DNA of 64,000 nt from Leishmania mexicana MHOM/GT/2001/U1103 (lineage: Eukaryota > Euglenozoa > Kinetoplastea > Trypanosomatida > Trypanosomatidae): contig NC_018321.1 of assembly GCF_000234665.1 (NCBI RefSeq), forward strand, positions 348,594 to 412,593, written 5' to 3'. The translations under genes and the position numbers were made by a program. Each line of letters starts with the position of its first letter. Position 1 is the first letter of the stretch. Below are positions 1-9,720 of this stretch, one piece after another. The notes beneath the pieces are model-generated. The model made no database searches. It was given only the letters and a program-made list of their open reading frames with translations, and had not been told where the DNA came from.

Positions 1-5
1 CCGTC

Positions 6-3000
6 TCAGTTGAGGGGCAGCACCGTCACTGCTGACGTCTGATCGTCGTTGCGTGACTTTTGCGTGCCGGCGAGGTTGTCGCGCCCGGACGACTCGGCGG
101 AGACGACGACGGAGCTCTCCGTCCCTTGGTCACTTCCGGAGAAGGTGACCCGGAAGGGGTAGCTCTCCGTGCCATCGAAGAGGTTGCGGCGGTGGTTGCT
201 GTTGCGGTACGGTGACAGAGCCACTCGCTCGGCCGGGTTCTGGAACATGGAGTGAACGCCCAGAGCCGAGTTGTAGCACAGAGACAGATGCCGCTGATGC
301 TCTTCCCACATGCGCGCTGACGGTGCCGTACGGTGGCTAGAGGGGAGCTCGAACAACACAATGGCGGAAGGGCTCATCAGGAGCGGTGTCAAGAGCGGTG
401 CTGCGTCGTCCCTGGTGTTGGAGTGGCTGCCATGCGGGCTGCTGGGCTGACTAGCCGCCTCTGCCGCTGACTCGAAGAGGCGAGCCGTCAAGGGGTGGCG
501 CCGGAGGTAGTGGAGTCCTGAGCAGTGCGTGGGGTGTATGGTGAGGGGCACTACCCTTCCCGGAACGGCAGGACTAGAGGCGGCAGAGACACCGGAGGCG
601 CTCATCGTTGCATCGTCTACTGCGTCCTTTCTGTCCATCCCCGACGACGCAGCAGTGTTGTTGGCGGTCACAGCCGTTGCGGCTATCACTTCAGGAGAGA
701 AGTTGGATGCGAGATACGGGTGGGCCTGCGCCTCCGCCGCTGTAAGTCGCTCCCCAGCGTCCCAGTAGAGGCAACCCAGCAAGAAATCCACCCACGCATA
801 CCGATCCCAGTCACACTTGCTTGGCAAAGAGAAACACTGATCGGACTCGTGAGCTTGTCCAGCGGGAAACATTACCTTCAACAGCGCCAGTTGCTCCGCC
901 GTCTCCCACATAGTCGTGCACCCGCTGCCGTTTGCGAGAGATAAGCCTGCTTTCCTCGGGCTTCGCTGGGAGTTCTCCATGACTGGTGGTGTGCTCGACT
1001 CTTGTTGGCACTTGAGACGTCGCTCGTGTTCTCGCTGGTGTCCGGCGGCATTATTCAGCACCTGGATGAACTCGCGCCAGCACCGCTCCACAATGATGGT
1101 CTCCTCGTCTTGTTTTCCGTCCTCGCCATCTGCAGCTAGCCGTGACTCTTGCGGGTGCGCCTGACGCAAGTGCAGCTGGACCTTCTGTGAACCGGTGTCC
1201 GATGAGGTCACATCGCCCTGCGCGCGGGCGGTCGCCCTGACTGTGCCTGTTTTGTGCTGTTTATACTTCCTCCAGCAGGCCTTCACAGTAGCGAGAAAGG
1301 ATGCGTCTGGCATCCCAAGTACCCGCACCGCCGACTGCAGCATCGTCGCGTCGTCACAAACATCGGGGAAGAGGCCGTGACCCGTGTGGAGCTCATAGAG
1401 GACGCACCCGACCGACCACATGTCGATGGCGGTGGTGTACGGCAGGCGCAGAGACATCTCAGGGCAGCGGTAGGACGGCGACTGAAGAGGGAAGGCGGTG
1501 GCGGTGGTCCCAGGGAGGATGTGATGAGCGTGGCCAAGGTCGATGAGGGCAATCCGCGACGAGGTTGTTGCAGCTGTTGATGCAGCCATTGCGTGAGGCA
1601 GCGCGTAAGTCAGCCGAGTGAGGCCCGAGGGTCTGACGGTGCTGGTTACCTCATCGCCACCGCTACTGTCGTGGCCTGAGCGGGCTGTGTAGCTAGGACT
1701 TACCTCTCGGCTGCTCCCGCTACTGCAGTGCGGCGCCTCGCTAGGGGTCGTGGACGCCGCCCCATACCCCACCGACCCCTCCACAAATCCTGCGCCAATT
1801 GACGTGGAGTGCGGTGAGGGGATGAGAACACCAGTGCAACTGCCTGTCATACAGCGTGAGCGTCCTGCAAGCGAAACCGAGGCACCATCAGTGATGCACT
1901 GATCAAGCAGATCTCCGCCGGAGGGACGCCGCTGAGAGCTGCTCGCCGCTTCGTCGCCGAGGTGCTGCACACTGCGGCTGCAGGTCATACTCGTGGCGCC
2001 TCTGTCAGGGCCGTCGGCGATTTCAGTGTTCCGCGGAGGCGGGTGCGGGGCCGTCAGACACGGCAGAGGCGAGGAGCACGCTGACATGCTGCTGTTGGGA
2101 CTTTCGCGGTAGCCGACGTCCGCGCTGGAGCGCCTCTCCAGGTATTCAGTCGCATGAGAGCGACGGGGCCCAGTGCCGCTGTGCGTGACGGGAGGCGGAG
2201 GAGGCGCAGGTGTGCTCGAGAGCGACGGCGACGGGAAACCGAGGAACGGCCGATGGAAGGGATGCGTGCTGAGCGGGGTGGAGAGGGGACCAGCATCACC
2301 ACTGTGGGGGAGCGGGGCTTGGAACAGCTGCTGCTGCGAAGGCGGGCGTGGCGGGGGTGGTTGACTCGCAGCACCACCAGACTCGGCAAGATGGCCGTTG
2401 ATGCTGCTGCTGCTGCCGCACACAGCGCGATCCACAAACACGATGTTCTCCGGCTTGATGTCGCCGTGGAGGATGTGCGCGCAGTGGTGCATGAAGTGAA
2501 GGGCATGCGCGAGCTGCGCGAGAACGCTGCAGACTACCTCGGCCGGTAATGTCACCGCCGCTTGGCCGCCAGTCTGCGAGGGTGGCGCACTAGCGGGCAG
2601 TAGGGAAGAGGACGCGCTTAGGGCGTGACCAGCCTTCGCTTCTCGCGACTCGCGCTGCAGTTCCACCACATCGCGCACGCTGAAGCCGAGGAGAGGAAAG
2701 ACAATGACGTGGTAGCCGTGGTACTCGAAGCGGCTGCGTGGGGTAAGCACCGAGCCAAAGAGCAGCGTGCGCTGGTCCGCCATGGACAACCAAGGCAACG
2801 TTGATGGCAACGATGGAGAGGGTTTGCGATGCACCGATGCCCTGGACCGATAGTCGGTGGTGACCCCGCTTGCGTCCTCCCTAAAGCTGCTTCCACTGCG
2901 CGGGCGCATCGCTGCGCAGCACTCCTTCAGTTGCTCGCAGATGGCCCACTCTGCCTGTGCCGCGTTCTGGTAGAGCAACTCGCGCCGAATCAGCTTCAAC

Positions 3001-5513
3001 GCACAGTACCGCTCAGGGGAGAGAGGCGAGGCTGCGTGGTCGACAGCGCGCACAACGATACTGAACGTGCCGATCCCCAGCACCTCCATCACCTCGTAGC
3101 GGAAGGATATGTGCATGCCTAGGGCGATCGGGAAGTACGAGGAAGAGGGGGCGGTGAAAGATGCTACCTCCTCCTTGTTTTTCGGAAGGCTTCTGACGCT
3201 TGCAGTCCCCTCCAAGGTGTGGTGGGTTGACGGCGGAGGTGTTGCGCGGTCTGTTGCCCCGCATGCCGTGCGCGGTTGCACGGGGGGCCCGCAGTAATAT
3301 ACCATGTCGCACCCCAGCATCTCCTCCTGCTCCTGCAGCGTGAGGCGATTTCGCATCCAGTACAGCGCCTCTCTAGGCGTCCACGGTGGTGGTGGCGACA
3401 GTGCGGGTACCGTCAAGGACATAGACGACTCCCCATTTGGGTGCGGGGGTGCCGGTTGCGCAGAGCTGCCGCTGCTACTACCAGCCGTGAAGATGACGTC
3501 GTTGGCTACGGACCTGCGGTGCCGATTGCAGAGGCTGACGCGGTGACCAAAAGAACCACGCTCTGGTACACTGGCGGTGCTGTGCTCCGTCGGTTGGTCC
3601 ATCAGCGGGGTTGACAGAGGCTGGTGCTGCTGCTGTCGCTGCTGCTCGACGAAGATTGGCGGAGTGTAGCAGGAGGAGTCCACCAGCGTTTCTGCACTCT
3701 CGCGCCGCTCCGGCGATCGCTCCATCGCTGCCGGGGTCAGCTCCGGCGGTCTGAGCGAAGAACACGGGGCGTGGTCGCGCATGATACTCGCCATGGGAGT
3801 TCTGGTCCGCGGCAACGGGGGGGCGGAGGAAGAAGCAGGGAGTTGCTGCAACTGTTGTGGATGTAGTTGGGGAAGAGGGGAGAGGCCTTGCATGCTATCG
3901 CCACCTAGGCGGTGAGCAAAGTCCTCACGTGAAATCACCCCCATCACAGCTGAGGGAGGGATTGAGGAAGCTGACTGGCCGCCTTGATCTACCGTGTGAC
4001 TGCTGCTGCTGCGCCTCACGCTCCGGCGGGCTGTGCTCCCGATGGGGGCATTGCTGAAACGGCGGCCGGTGTTGTCAGAGAGCCAGAGTTGCGACTGCCT
4101 CTTCATCTGCAGAAACATCCGCTGATCTGTCGACGCTGTCAAGGCATCCCCGATGTGGCCCCTATCATGCAGGGGGCTCGTGTTGGCACTGTAGCGGCGA
4201 CGGCCGTATCCCCGCGACGACGCGGTTGCTTCACTTGAGGCACAAACGGCGTCGTGATTGAGAGCCAGCATCTCCTTGAACACTGACGTTCCCTCTACAG
4301 AACTGGAAAAGCGGCGTGCACCACCCAGTGCATGGGACGATGGACTGCGGCCGGTGATGGGTGACTTGCCCTTTCTCATCGGCGACAGCGGCTTTGCAGG
4401 GGAGACGGGATACCTGTGAGGGCAGCCCTCGCTCGAGCTGGTAGGGAACAAAGCGGACTCGGATGGAGGGTGCTGGTCGAGGTCCCGAAAGGGAGTAGCG
4501 ATGCTTGACACGGATGAGAAGCGCGGCATGGAGCGTGTGTTTCCGTCGCGTTCGCGGGCAATGGATCTGCTGGCGGTGCGACCGGAAGCGGGACGAGTGG
4601 GTTCGTGTGGAGAGGTCTTGCCCTGCTGCGGCGCTGGCGGCGGCGCAAGGGATGTGACGGGGGTCGAGTAATGGCCACTAGGGTGCAGCTGCCGGCAAGG
4701 GGGGGCGGGGCAATTCGTGTTGGGTGACCTCACCCAGCCATCCTGGCGCCTGTACACATTCCACATTCGCTTGTCGCTGTCCACACTCGCCAGATCCGCC
4801 GTGGTGAAGGCGAGTGACGATGGTGAGGTGTGCGAAGCTGGCAGCGCACGAAAGTCGGGGGGCTCGTTCGTCATGCATCCCTGCAGACGCCGCGTCATTG
4901 GCGTTGACAACAACGACGACTGAGATGAGCCGAGCCGTTCAAATGCGGAAGAGGTCTCGCTGCGCCGCGTTGGCGAGGTGAGGAGCGTCGAGAGCTGCGG
5001 ATTGGCGACATTTCCATTGCTACACATGTCCGACATCGAAAGCTTCGCGGCGCCCCGTTCCTCTAAGTCGACAGCGCTCAAATTCTTGTCTTGCGGGGGG
5101 GAAGGGTGCTCGGGTACGGGGAACTGGTTCCAGAGGCGCCGTGCCAACGATGGTAGGGCTGGGCTCAACTGGTGCTGCAACGACGACGGAACGCCTCGAC
5201 ATAGCAGTTGCTGCGGCGCCGGGGTGCTCGGGGCGAGGTGCGTAGAAAGGGCGTTGGGCGACAGTGGGCGCTGCGCATGCGACGCGTCTGCTTCATTCAA
5301 GTGCGTCCCACTGCTACCACGACTGCAGCTGAGCGTTCTCGGGGACGCCGCGTCCTCCTGCATCGGGGTGATGGGGGAGGAGAATGCGGGCTGGGGGACA
5401 AGACTCTGGCGACGTGTCGGAGATGCGGTATCACCCGCAATGGTGGCGTCGAGCGCAGCGCGGCTCTCCGTCGGCGACTTGTGCGCCCGTGGCGAGTTGG
5501 TGGAGGACATCAT
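6..5513 (-). CDS. DYRK-like protein kinase with very long extensions
   Basis: Predicted Ser/Thr (dual-specificity type) kinase of 1835 residues. The first ~800 residues are Ser/Pro-rich low complexity. The kinase domain runs from about 804 (FRYEVMEVLGIGTFSIV glycine loop) to about 1600, with the ATP lysine in ALKLIRR (K840), catalytic HGDIKPEN (D1018), DLG in place of DFG (D1325), and IDMWSVGCVLYEL. The overall pattern resembles DYRK family kinases, where HCDLKPEN and IDMWSLGCI are typical. It is odd in three ways: about 285 extra residues lie between HGD and DLG; the APE region reads SPSYRCPE rather than SRFYRAPE; and the DYRK YxY autophosphorylation pair is absent. The ORF continues upstream for 165 codons, but that stretch is polypyrimidine splice-acceptor sequence. 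The start is therefore placed at the first of two adjacent ATGs (MMSSTNSP). Substrates are unknown. Kinase identity is sure; the DYRK subfamily is likely. Confidence 0.85.
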   Translation of the reverse strand: MMSSTNSPRAHKSPTESRAALDATIAGDTASPTRRQSLVPQPAFSSPITPMQEDAASPRTLSCSRGSSGTHLNEADASHAQRPLSPNALSTHLAPSTPAPQQLLCRGVPSSLQHQLSPALPSLARRLWNQFPVPEHPSPPQDKNLSAVDLEERGAAKLSMSDMCSNGNVANPQLSTLLTSPTRRSETSSAFERLGSSQSSLLSTPMTRRLQGCMTNEPPDFRALPASHTSPSSLAFTTADLASVDSDKRMWNVYRRQDGWVRSPNTNCPAPPCRQLHPSGHYSTPVTSLAPPPAPQQGKTSPHEPTRPASGRTASRSIARERDGNTRSMPRFSSVSSIATPFRDLDQHPPSESALFPTSSSEGCPHRYPVSPAKPLSPMRKGKSPITGRSPSSHALGGARRFSSSVEGTSVFKEMLALNHDAVCASSEATASSRGYGRRRYSANTSPLHDRGHIGDALTASTDQRMFLQMKRQSQLWLSDNTGRRFSNAPIGSTARRSVRRSSSSHTVDQGGQSASSIPPSAVMGVISREDFAHRLGGDSMQGLSPLPQLHPQQLQQLPASSSAPPLPRTRTPMASIMRDHAPCSSLRPPELTPAAMERSPERRESAETLVDSSCYTPPIFVEQQRQQQHQPLSTPLMDQPTEHSTASVPERGSFGHRVSLCNRHRRSVANDVIFTAGSSSGSSAQPAPPHPNGESSMSLTVPALSPPPPWTPREALYWMRNRLTLQEQEEMLGCDMVYYCGPPVQPRTACGATDRATPPPSTHHTLEGTASVRSLPKNKEEVASFTAPSSSYFPIALGMHISFRYEVMEVLGIGTFSIVVRAVDHAASPLSPERYCALKLIRRELLYQNAAQAEWAICEQLKECCAAMRPRSGSSFREDASGVTTDYRSRASVHRKPSPSLPSTLPWLSMADQRTLLFGSVLTPRSRFEYHGYHVIVFPLLGFSVRDVVELQRESREAKAGHALSASSSLLPASAPPSQTGGQAAVTLPAEVVCSVLAQLAHALHFMHHCAHILHGDIKPENIVFVDRAVCGSSSSINGHLAESGGAASQPPPPRPPSQQQLFQAPLPHSGDAGPLSTPLSTHPFHRPFLGFPSPSLSSTPAPPPPPVTHSGTGPRRSHATEYLERRSSADVGYRESPNSSMSACSSPLPCLTAPHPPPRNTEIADGPDRGATSMTCSRSVQHLGDEAASSSQRRPSGGDLLDQCITDGASVSLAGRSRCMTGSCTGVLIPSPHSTSIGAGFVEGSVGYGAASTTPSEAPHCSSGSSREVSPSYTARSGHDSSGGDEVTSTVRPSGLTRLTYALPHAMAASTAATTSSRIALIDLGHAHHILPGTTATAFPLQSPSYRCPEMSLRLPYTTAIDMWSVGCVLYELHTGHGLFPDVCDDATMLQSAVRVLGMPDASFLATVKACWRKYKQHKTGTVRATARAQGDVTSSDTGSQKVQLHLRQAHPQESRLAADGEDGKQDEETIIVERCWREFIQVLNNAAGHQREHERRLKCQQESSTPPVMENSQRSPRKAGLSLANGSGCTTMWETAEQLALLKVMFPAGQAHESDQCFSLPSKCDWDRYAWVDFLLGCLYWDAGERLTAAEAQAHPYLASNFSPEVIAATAVTANNTAASSGMDRKDAVDDATMSASGVSAASSPAVPGRVVPLTIHPTHCSGLHYLRRHPLTARLFESAAEAASQPSSPHGSHSNTRDDAAPLLTPLLMSPSAIVLFELPSSHRTAPSARMWEEHQRHLSLCYNSALGVHSMFQNPAERVALSPYRNSNHRRNLFDGTESYPFRVTFSGSDQGTESSVVVSAESSGRDNLAGTQKSRNDDQTSAVTVLPLN

Positions 5514-7639
5514 TCGATTGAATACGCTCCTCCCCCCAAAAAAGAAACACCACGCAGGCTCACGTCGACGGCAGCAGAGCGAAGCGACCGCCGTGATGGA
5601 AGGAGAGGGCGAGAGACGAACTCGAAACAGCCACACGGTAGGCCAACGGCAACCACAGCGATGGGAGAGTAGGACGGCAAAGGCGCCTCGGAGTACTTTC
5701 CCGCCTTCTTTTTCGCTAGGACTGAGTGGTCGTGCGTCCCACAGCACAGGAGAGACGCACAGCGAGAGATCAGAGAAAAGGGGGTGGGGTGGGGAGGGCA
5801 ATGACGGAGACGAGAAAATGAACGGCGGTGAGAAGTGATTGCCTTCAGGTCGCGAGGAAGGGAAAGGGCGGCAGTGTAAGAAGGACTGCGAAGAAAGAAA
5901 TCGAGAATGAATACCAGAGAGAGAGAGAGACGTGGAGACTGCAAAGGGAGAAATGCTGTCGACACGCACACACACACACACACACACAGACGGGGACACA
6001 ATACACAAGACAGAGTCGAGAAGCTATAAGGAAACGGTCAACAGTAACCCAGTATACCACAGGTTCCACAGAAAACATGAAAAGGGAGGGAGGAGGGGGA
6101 GGGGAGGGGCGGCGGTCTTTTGAATGCTTTAACGCTCTTTTACCTTCGCTACAGACGCATAATGCAACACACGCCCGTGCGAGTTAGGGAGGTACGTCTG
6201 CGTGTGTGTGTCTGGAGATAGAGAAGGTAAAAAAGTGATGGAGGGGGAGGGGAGGGTGTCGCCTTACATGTATGAGTGTATAGCAATCTAAAGGAGGCGT
6301 GTGTGTGCGTGCGTGCGTGCGGGCTATGATGTGTCTGTCTACTTTGTTCCCAAGGCGGAGACCGAAGGGAGGAGGAGCGAGAAGCAGAGAGGGCGGCGGA
6401 GAGTTCGTGAGTCGGCGGGAAATCGTGTGTATCGGTTTGGCTAGAGGATCAACACAACGAAAGCGGGGAGAGGCGTGGAGCGAGCAAGGGAGCGGGAGAG
6501 GGGGGAGGCGCTAGTGCTGACCACTGTGCCTTGGCGTCCTCTGGGTATTGCTTGCTCGCTCTTCCTGCACTCGATCTCGTGCGCCAATTTTCCGAGAAGG
6601 ACTGACGACCCACTCGACTCGGTCAGAGACACGGACACACTTTTCTACAAAACACTTCCACAGAGACGCGCACCCCACCAGAAGCCGTACATACACACCC
6701 GGTGGTAGAGCTTGCTACTGTATCTTGTACCCAACGTGCAAGCCTGATATGACACGGCCAACCTACGGACATATCCAGAAAGCCGTGCAGGACCCCGCGC
6801 TCCCACCACACACACACACACACAATGTGTGCGGGAGGGCAATCGTTGCCGAGAGAATGACAGAGAGAGAGAGACAAGAGACAGGAGGGGATGAGAGGGA
6901 GAGAATAAGGACGTCATGATAGTTCACGACGTTGCCGTCCATGGCGCGCAACGGACCGCTCCTCCTACACCATCACTGCCGCGTTTGCCTGGAGGAAGAG
7001 GAGAGGATGGATGGACATGACTCGCGCTGTCTGACCGCCGTCTGCCTTTTCACATTCAGTGCGGCAAGACGTGTGTGTGGGCTTTGGGGGAGGGGGGCTC
7101 GATGTTATTGGGACTTGTCAGAGTCTGCTGCACCTCCGTACTTGGCGGCTGCTGTGGGCCGAACCACAACTGCCTCGCCGTCCTCTACGTATCAAGGATC
7201 AGAGAAGCCCGCACGCCTACCGTTTGAAGTGCCATCCTCCTTCGCAGTTCCTCTCTCTCGCTCGCTTTGTGTGTGTGTGATGCACCAGAGAAAAAGAAAT
7301 GAGAACTCGCAGCCGTGTCGAGATAACAGACGACAACGACAGCGGCGGACAGACCGTGAGGGGGAAGAGCGCACAGACGGAAGCGCAGCGGAAAGAATGA
7401 CGGGAGAGCGAACGCGAAGGAGGGAAGGGGTGGGCCTCTAATCACCACCTCCACCCCCTCACACACGCACTCACACGCACCCCCCTTCACGCTCGCTCTC
7501 CTGTCACTCACCCCATCCCTAACAACACAATCGACACTTCTTCCGCCCGCCACAGACGCGGGCACATTGGGCTCGGCTCCCGCTTCACCACCTCATCGAA
7601 AACACGAAACAGGAACACCCATCGCTCGGCGTTGCAGCA
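5514..7639. other. Intergenic region, kinase 5' flank and Oxa1-like 3' flank
   Basis: No convincing gene was seen. The plus strand is purine-rich, so the minus-strand transcript is pyrimidine-rich. It holds (CA)n tracts near 5966-5989 and 6811-6830, plus GA repeats. The part next to 5513 supplies the splice-acceptor region of the kinase; the rest is probably 3' UTR of the upstream minus-strand gene. Confidence 0.6.
5886..5960 (-). promoter_or_regulatory. Putative trans-splice acceptor of the kinase gene
   Basis: Read on the minus strand, a pyrimidine-rich stretch ends in TTTCTTTCTTCGCAG, with the AG at 5886-5887. This is the usual polypyrimidine-plus-AG arrangement for spliced-leader addition. 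It argues that the in-frame N-terminal extension above residue 166 is not translated as such. Other AGs nearby could also be used. Confidence 0.45.
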
Positions 7640-8974
7640 TCAATGACGCTGCTTCCACGCGGTCTCACGTGCGGCTTTTCGGGCTTGTCGACCTCGCAGC
7701 TCCTCCAAATGCGCGCGCTCCATCTGCACCGCCACCATCTCGTGAGAGGAGGTGGTGCTGTACTCATCCGTTTCCTGGGGTGTCTCTCCACTGCTGCTGT
7801 GCATCGCGCGACGCCGTATGGGGGGTTGCGTCTTGCTCGACACATCCTCGTCCGCCACAGTGTGCGTTACACGCCGCTCACGCGCCACTGCACGCTTGCG
7901 CTTCAGCTTGTCGGCTTCGTACTCGAGCTCGTCCACGTCATTGAAGAGCCCGATCTGCTTCAGAAATCGATGCAGGCGAACATCGCACTCGTAGTCCAGA
8001 ATACGCTTCTGGGTTTGCCAGACGCTGCGTGTTTCCTCCACTTCCACGCCCGTGAAGGCGAGCCGGTACTCGTGCCCCGCTGCAGTACTCTCTCCGCCGT
8101 AGGTGCCGTGCTGTGGCGGGTAGGAGGGCAGACGGAATATGGCCTGACCGGGTGCGGTGCCGTTGACGAGGATCGTTTTTACCGCCGTGGTGGCGCTCAT
8201 GCCGAGCCACACAGGCGCCAGGTACGGAGGAAAGAAGTGAAGGGCTGGCAGCGCCAACGCATACGTGAGTGGGCCTGCCAGGAGCGAGCTCGCCGCGACG
8301 AGTCCCACGCCAAGGCACACCGCCTGCTTCGTTTTCGTGATCCACTCATCAAGCCGATCGTTGAAGCCGACGCGCTGGCTGAGGTGCCGAAACACGTTGA
8401 AGCACGTCAACCCTGCTGCTAGGGCAAGGGTCGGGTCGACGGTGAAGAGGGTGGCAGCGGAGGTCGTGGTTGTGGTTGCCAAGCTGAGCTGGCCGCCCGC
8501 CATGCACGATACGGCGAACGGGCTGACGATTGCCATGCCGGCATCTTGCACAAAAAATGTGCCCATCTGCTGCGCCGGCACACCGAGGCAGTACAGAGAC
8601 AGCGCCGAGCCGACTACGTACGGCGCCGTCATCTTCACGTTGTTGGTGCGAAAGCTGCGAAAGATGCGGTCACGGTCGTTCTTCAGCTTCTGCGCCGCCA
8701 CGCGCTTTTCCCACGCGATTGCGCGCGGGTGGTCGACGATGTCGAGGTACTCCTTGTGCGCATCGTGCAGCTCTGGGAGAGCACAGGCTACGCGGTGCAG
8801 GCATTGGTCACCGTAGATGGTAAAGGGCATTGTAAGGCAGCGGAAGACGCACCCAGAGAGGATTAAGGCCCCGGCAGGGGTCTGCATGGAGGCGAGGTGT
8901 GCTGCATGGAGAGCGCCATTCGCGATCAAGGTGGAGAGGAGGCCGGCGCGATGCACGGGTGTCGGTGACAGCAT
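7640..8974 (-). CDS. Oxa1/YidC/Alb3-like membrane insertase (putative)
   Basis: A 444-residue protein, probably of the mitochondrial inner membrane. Hydrophobic segments lie near residues 34-53, 116-141, 145-160, 180-196 and 218-265. The segment at about 34-75 (hydrophobic, then CLTMPFTIYG, then RVACALPELHDAHKEY) has the look of the first conserved Oxa1/YidC segment, in which a membrane helix ending in R...P is followed by a basic/acidic loop with a P-E-L. A charged helical loop at 85-112 precedes the next membrane segments, again as in Oxa1/Cox18. The last 120 residues are hydrophilic and basic. The family inserts proteins into the inner membrane from the matrix side. The assignment rests on topology and short motifs only; another polytopic mitochondrial protein is possible. 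The ATG at 8974 was verified. Confidence 0.55.
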   Translation of the reverse strand: MLSPTPVHRAGLLSTLIANGALHAAHLASMQTPAGALILSGCVFRCLTMPFTIYGDQCLHRVACALPELHDAHKEYLDIVDHPRAIAWEKRVAAQKLKNDRDRIFRSFRTNNVKMTAPYVVGSALSLYCLGVPAQQMGTFFVQDAGMAIVSPFAVSCMAGGQLSLATTTTTSAATLFTVDPTLALAAGLTCFNVFRHLSQRVGFNDRLDEWITKTKQAVCLGVGLVAASSLLAGPLTYALALPALHFFPPYLAPVWLGMSATTAVKTILVNGTAPGQAIFRLPSYPPQHGTYGGESTAAGHEYRLAFTGVEVEETRSVWQTQKRILDYECDVRLHRFLKQIGLFNDVDELEYEADKLKRKRAVARERRVTHTVADEDVSSKTQPPIRRRAMHSSSGETPQETDEYSTTSSHEMVAVQMERAHLEELRGRQARKAARETAWKQRH

Positions 8975-9720
8975 GCCTGGGTGACACGCTCTCCTTGCGA
9001 GGAGAGAGAAATGGGTTCCACTTTGCGCGTGTGCAAGTCTTTCTTGTGTCTCCGATCACCCGCGATGATGCTGGGGCTGATGCGCGCCCGATTCCGTATC
9101 GTCCAGGACAGGGCCGCAAGAGGAGGGGCGTTCTCTCCCCATCACCTCCTTTCCCTCCCTCTCTTCCTCCGTGACGAGAACAAGCGTTTGCGCGCTCTCT
9201 GCACACCCTTGGACACACAGGTCTGACCCGACGTCGCACTGCCAGGACGCGGAGCGGCTCGCACGCTGCCCACAGGAGAAGGGATGGAGATGGAGAGAGA
9301 AGCAGAGATGGGCAAGAGGGGGAAGGGGGAAGGGGAGGGGGAGCCGTGAAAAGGATGGACATGACATGGCTGGCGGCACTGCAGAGAGGGGTCCAGACAC
9401 CTCGAACAGCCTTCTTTCCTCTCTCCAACGAGCAGTGCCGTACACCGAGGCGGGGGCATTCGGCAGCGTCGGGAAGGCCGAGGGGAAGGGTGTGGGGAGG
9501 AGAGAGGGTGAGCAGTCCAGCTGGAGATCGTGTTGAGACGGGGATGCAGTGGACGCCTCTATTCCAGAAGCCAGGAGAAAAAACTGGTAAGCGGCACCAC
9601 CACCCAGCGAGCACGAGCACGCTCACACACACACATACACACACACACACACGCACATACACAGGGGGGTGGGGTTGGCGAGAGATCCAGGGGTTGGGGT
9701 GCCGCGCACCCACTTCATCT
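8975..9720. other. Intergenic region with CA repeats
   Basis: No gene was seen. A (CA)n-type tract lies near 9622-9663 and purine-rich runs near 9290-9350 on the plus strand (pyrimidine-rich in the transcript). It joins the 3' flank of the B-box-like gene to the 5' flank of the Oxa1-like gene. Confidence 0.6.

Noticed and set aside
4978..5838. 286-codon plus-strand open frame
   Set aside because: It lies opposite the kinase gene in GC-rich DNA; antisense open frames are common there and the peptide has no domain.
5514..6008. 165-codon N-terminal extension of the kinase ORF
   Set aside because: It translates the polypyrimidine/AG splice-acceptor region (Cys/Val repeats from TG runs, Ser/Pro/Leu-rich), and a double ATG with normal coding sequence follows at 5513.
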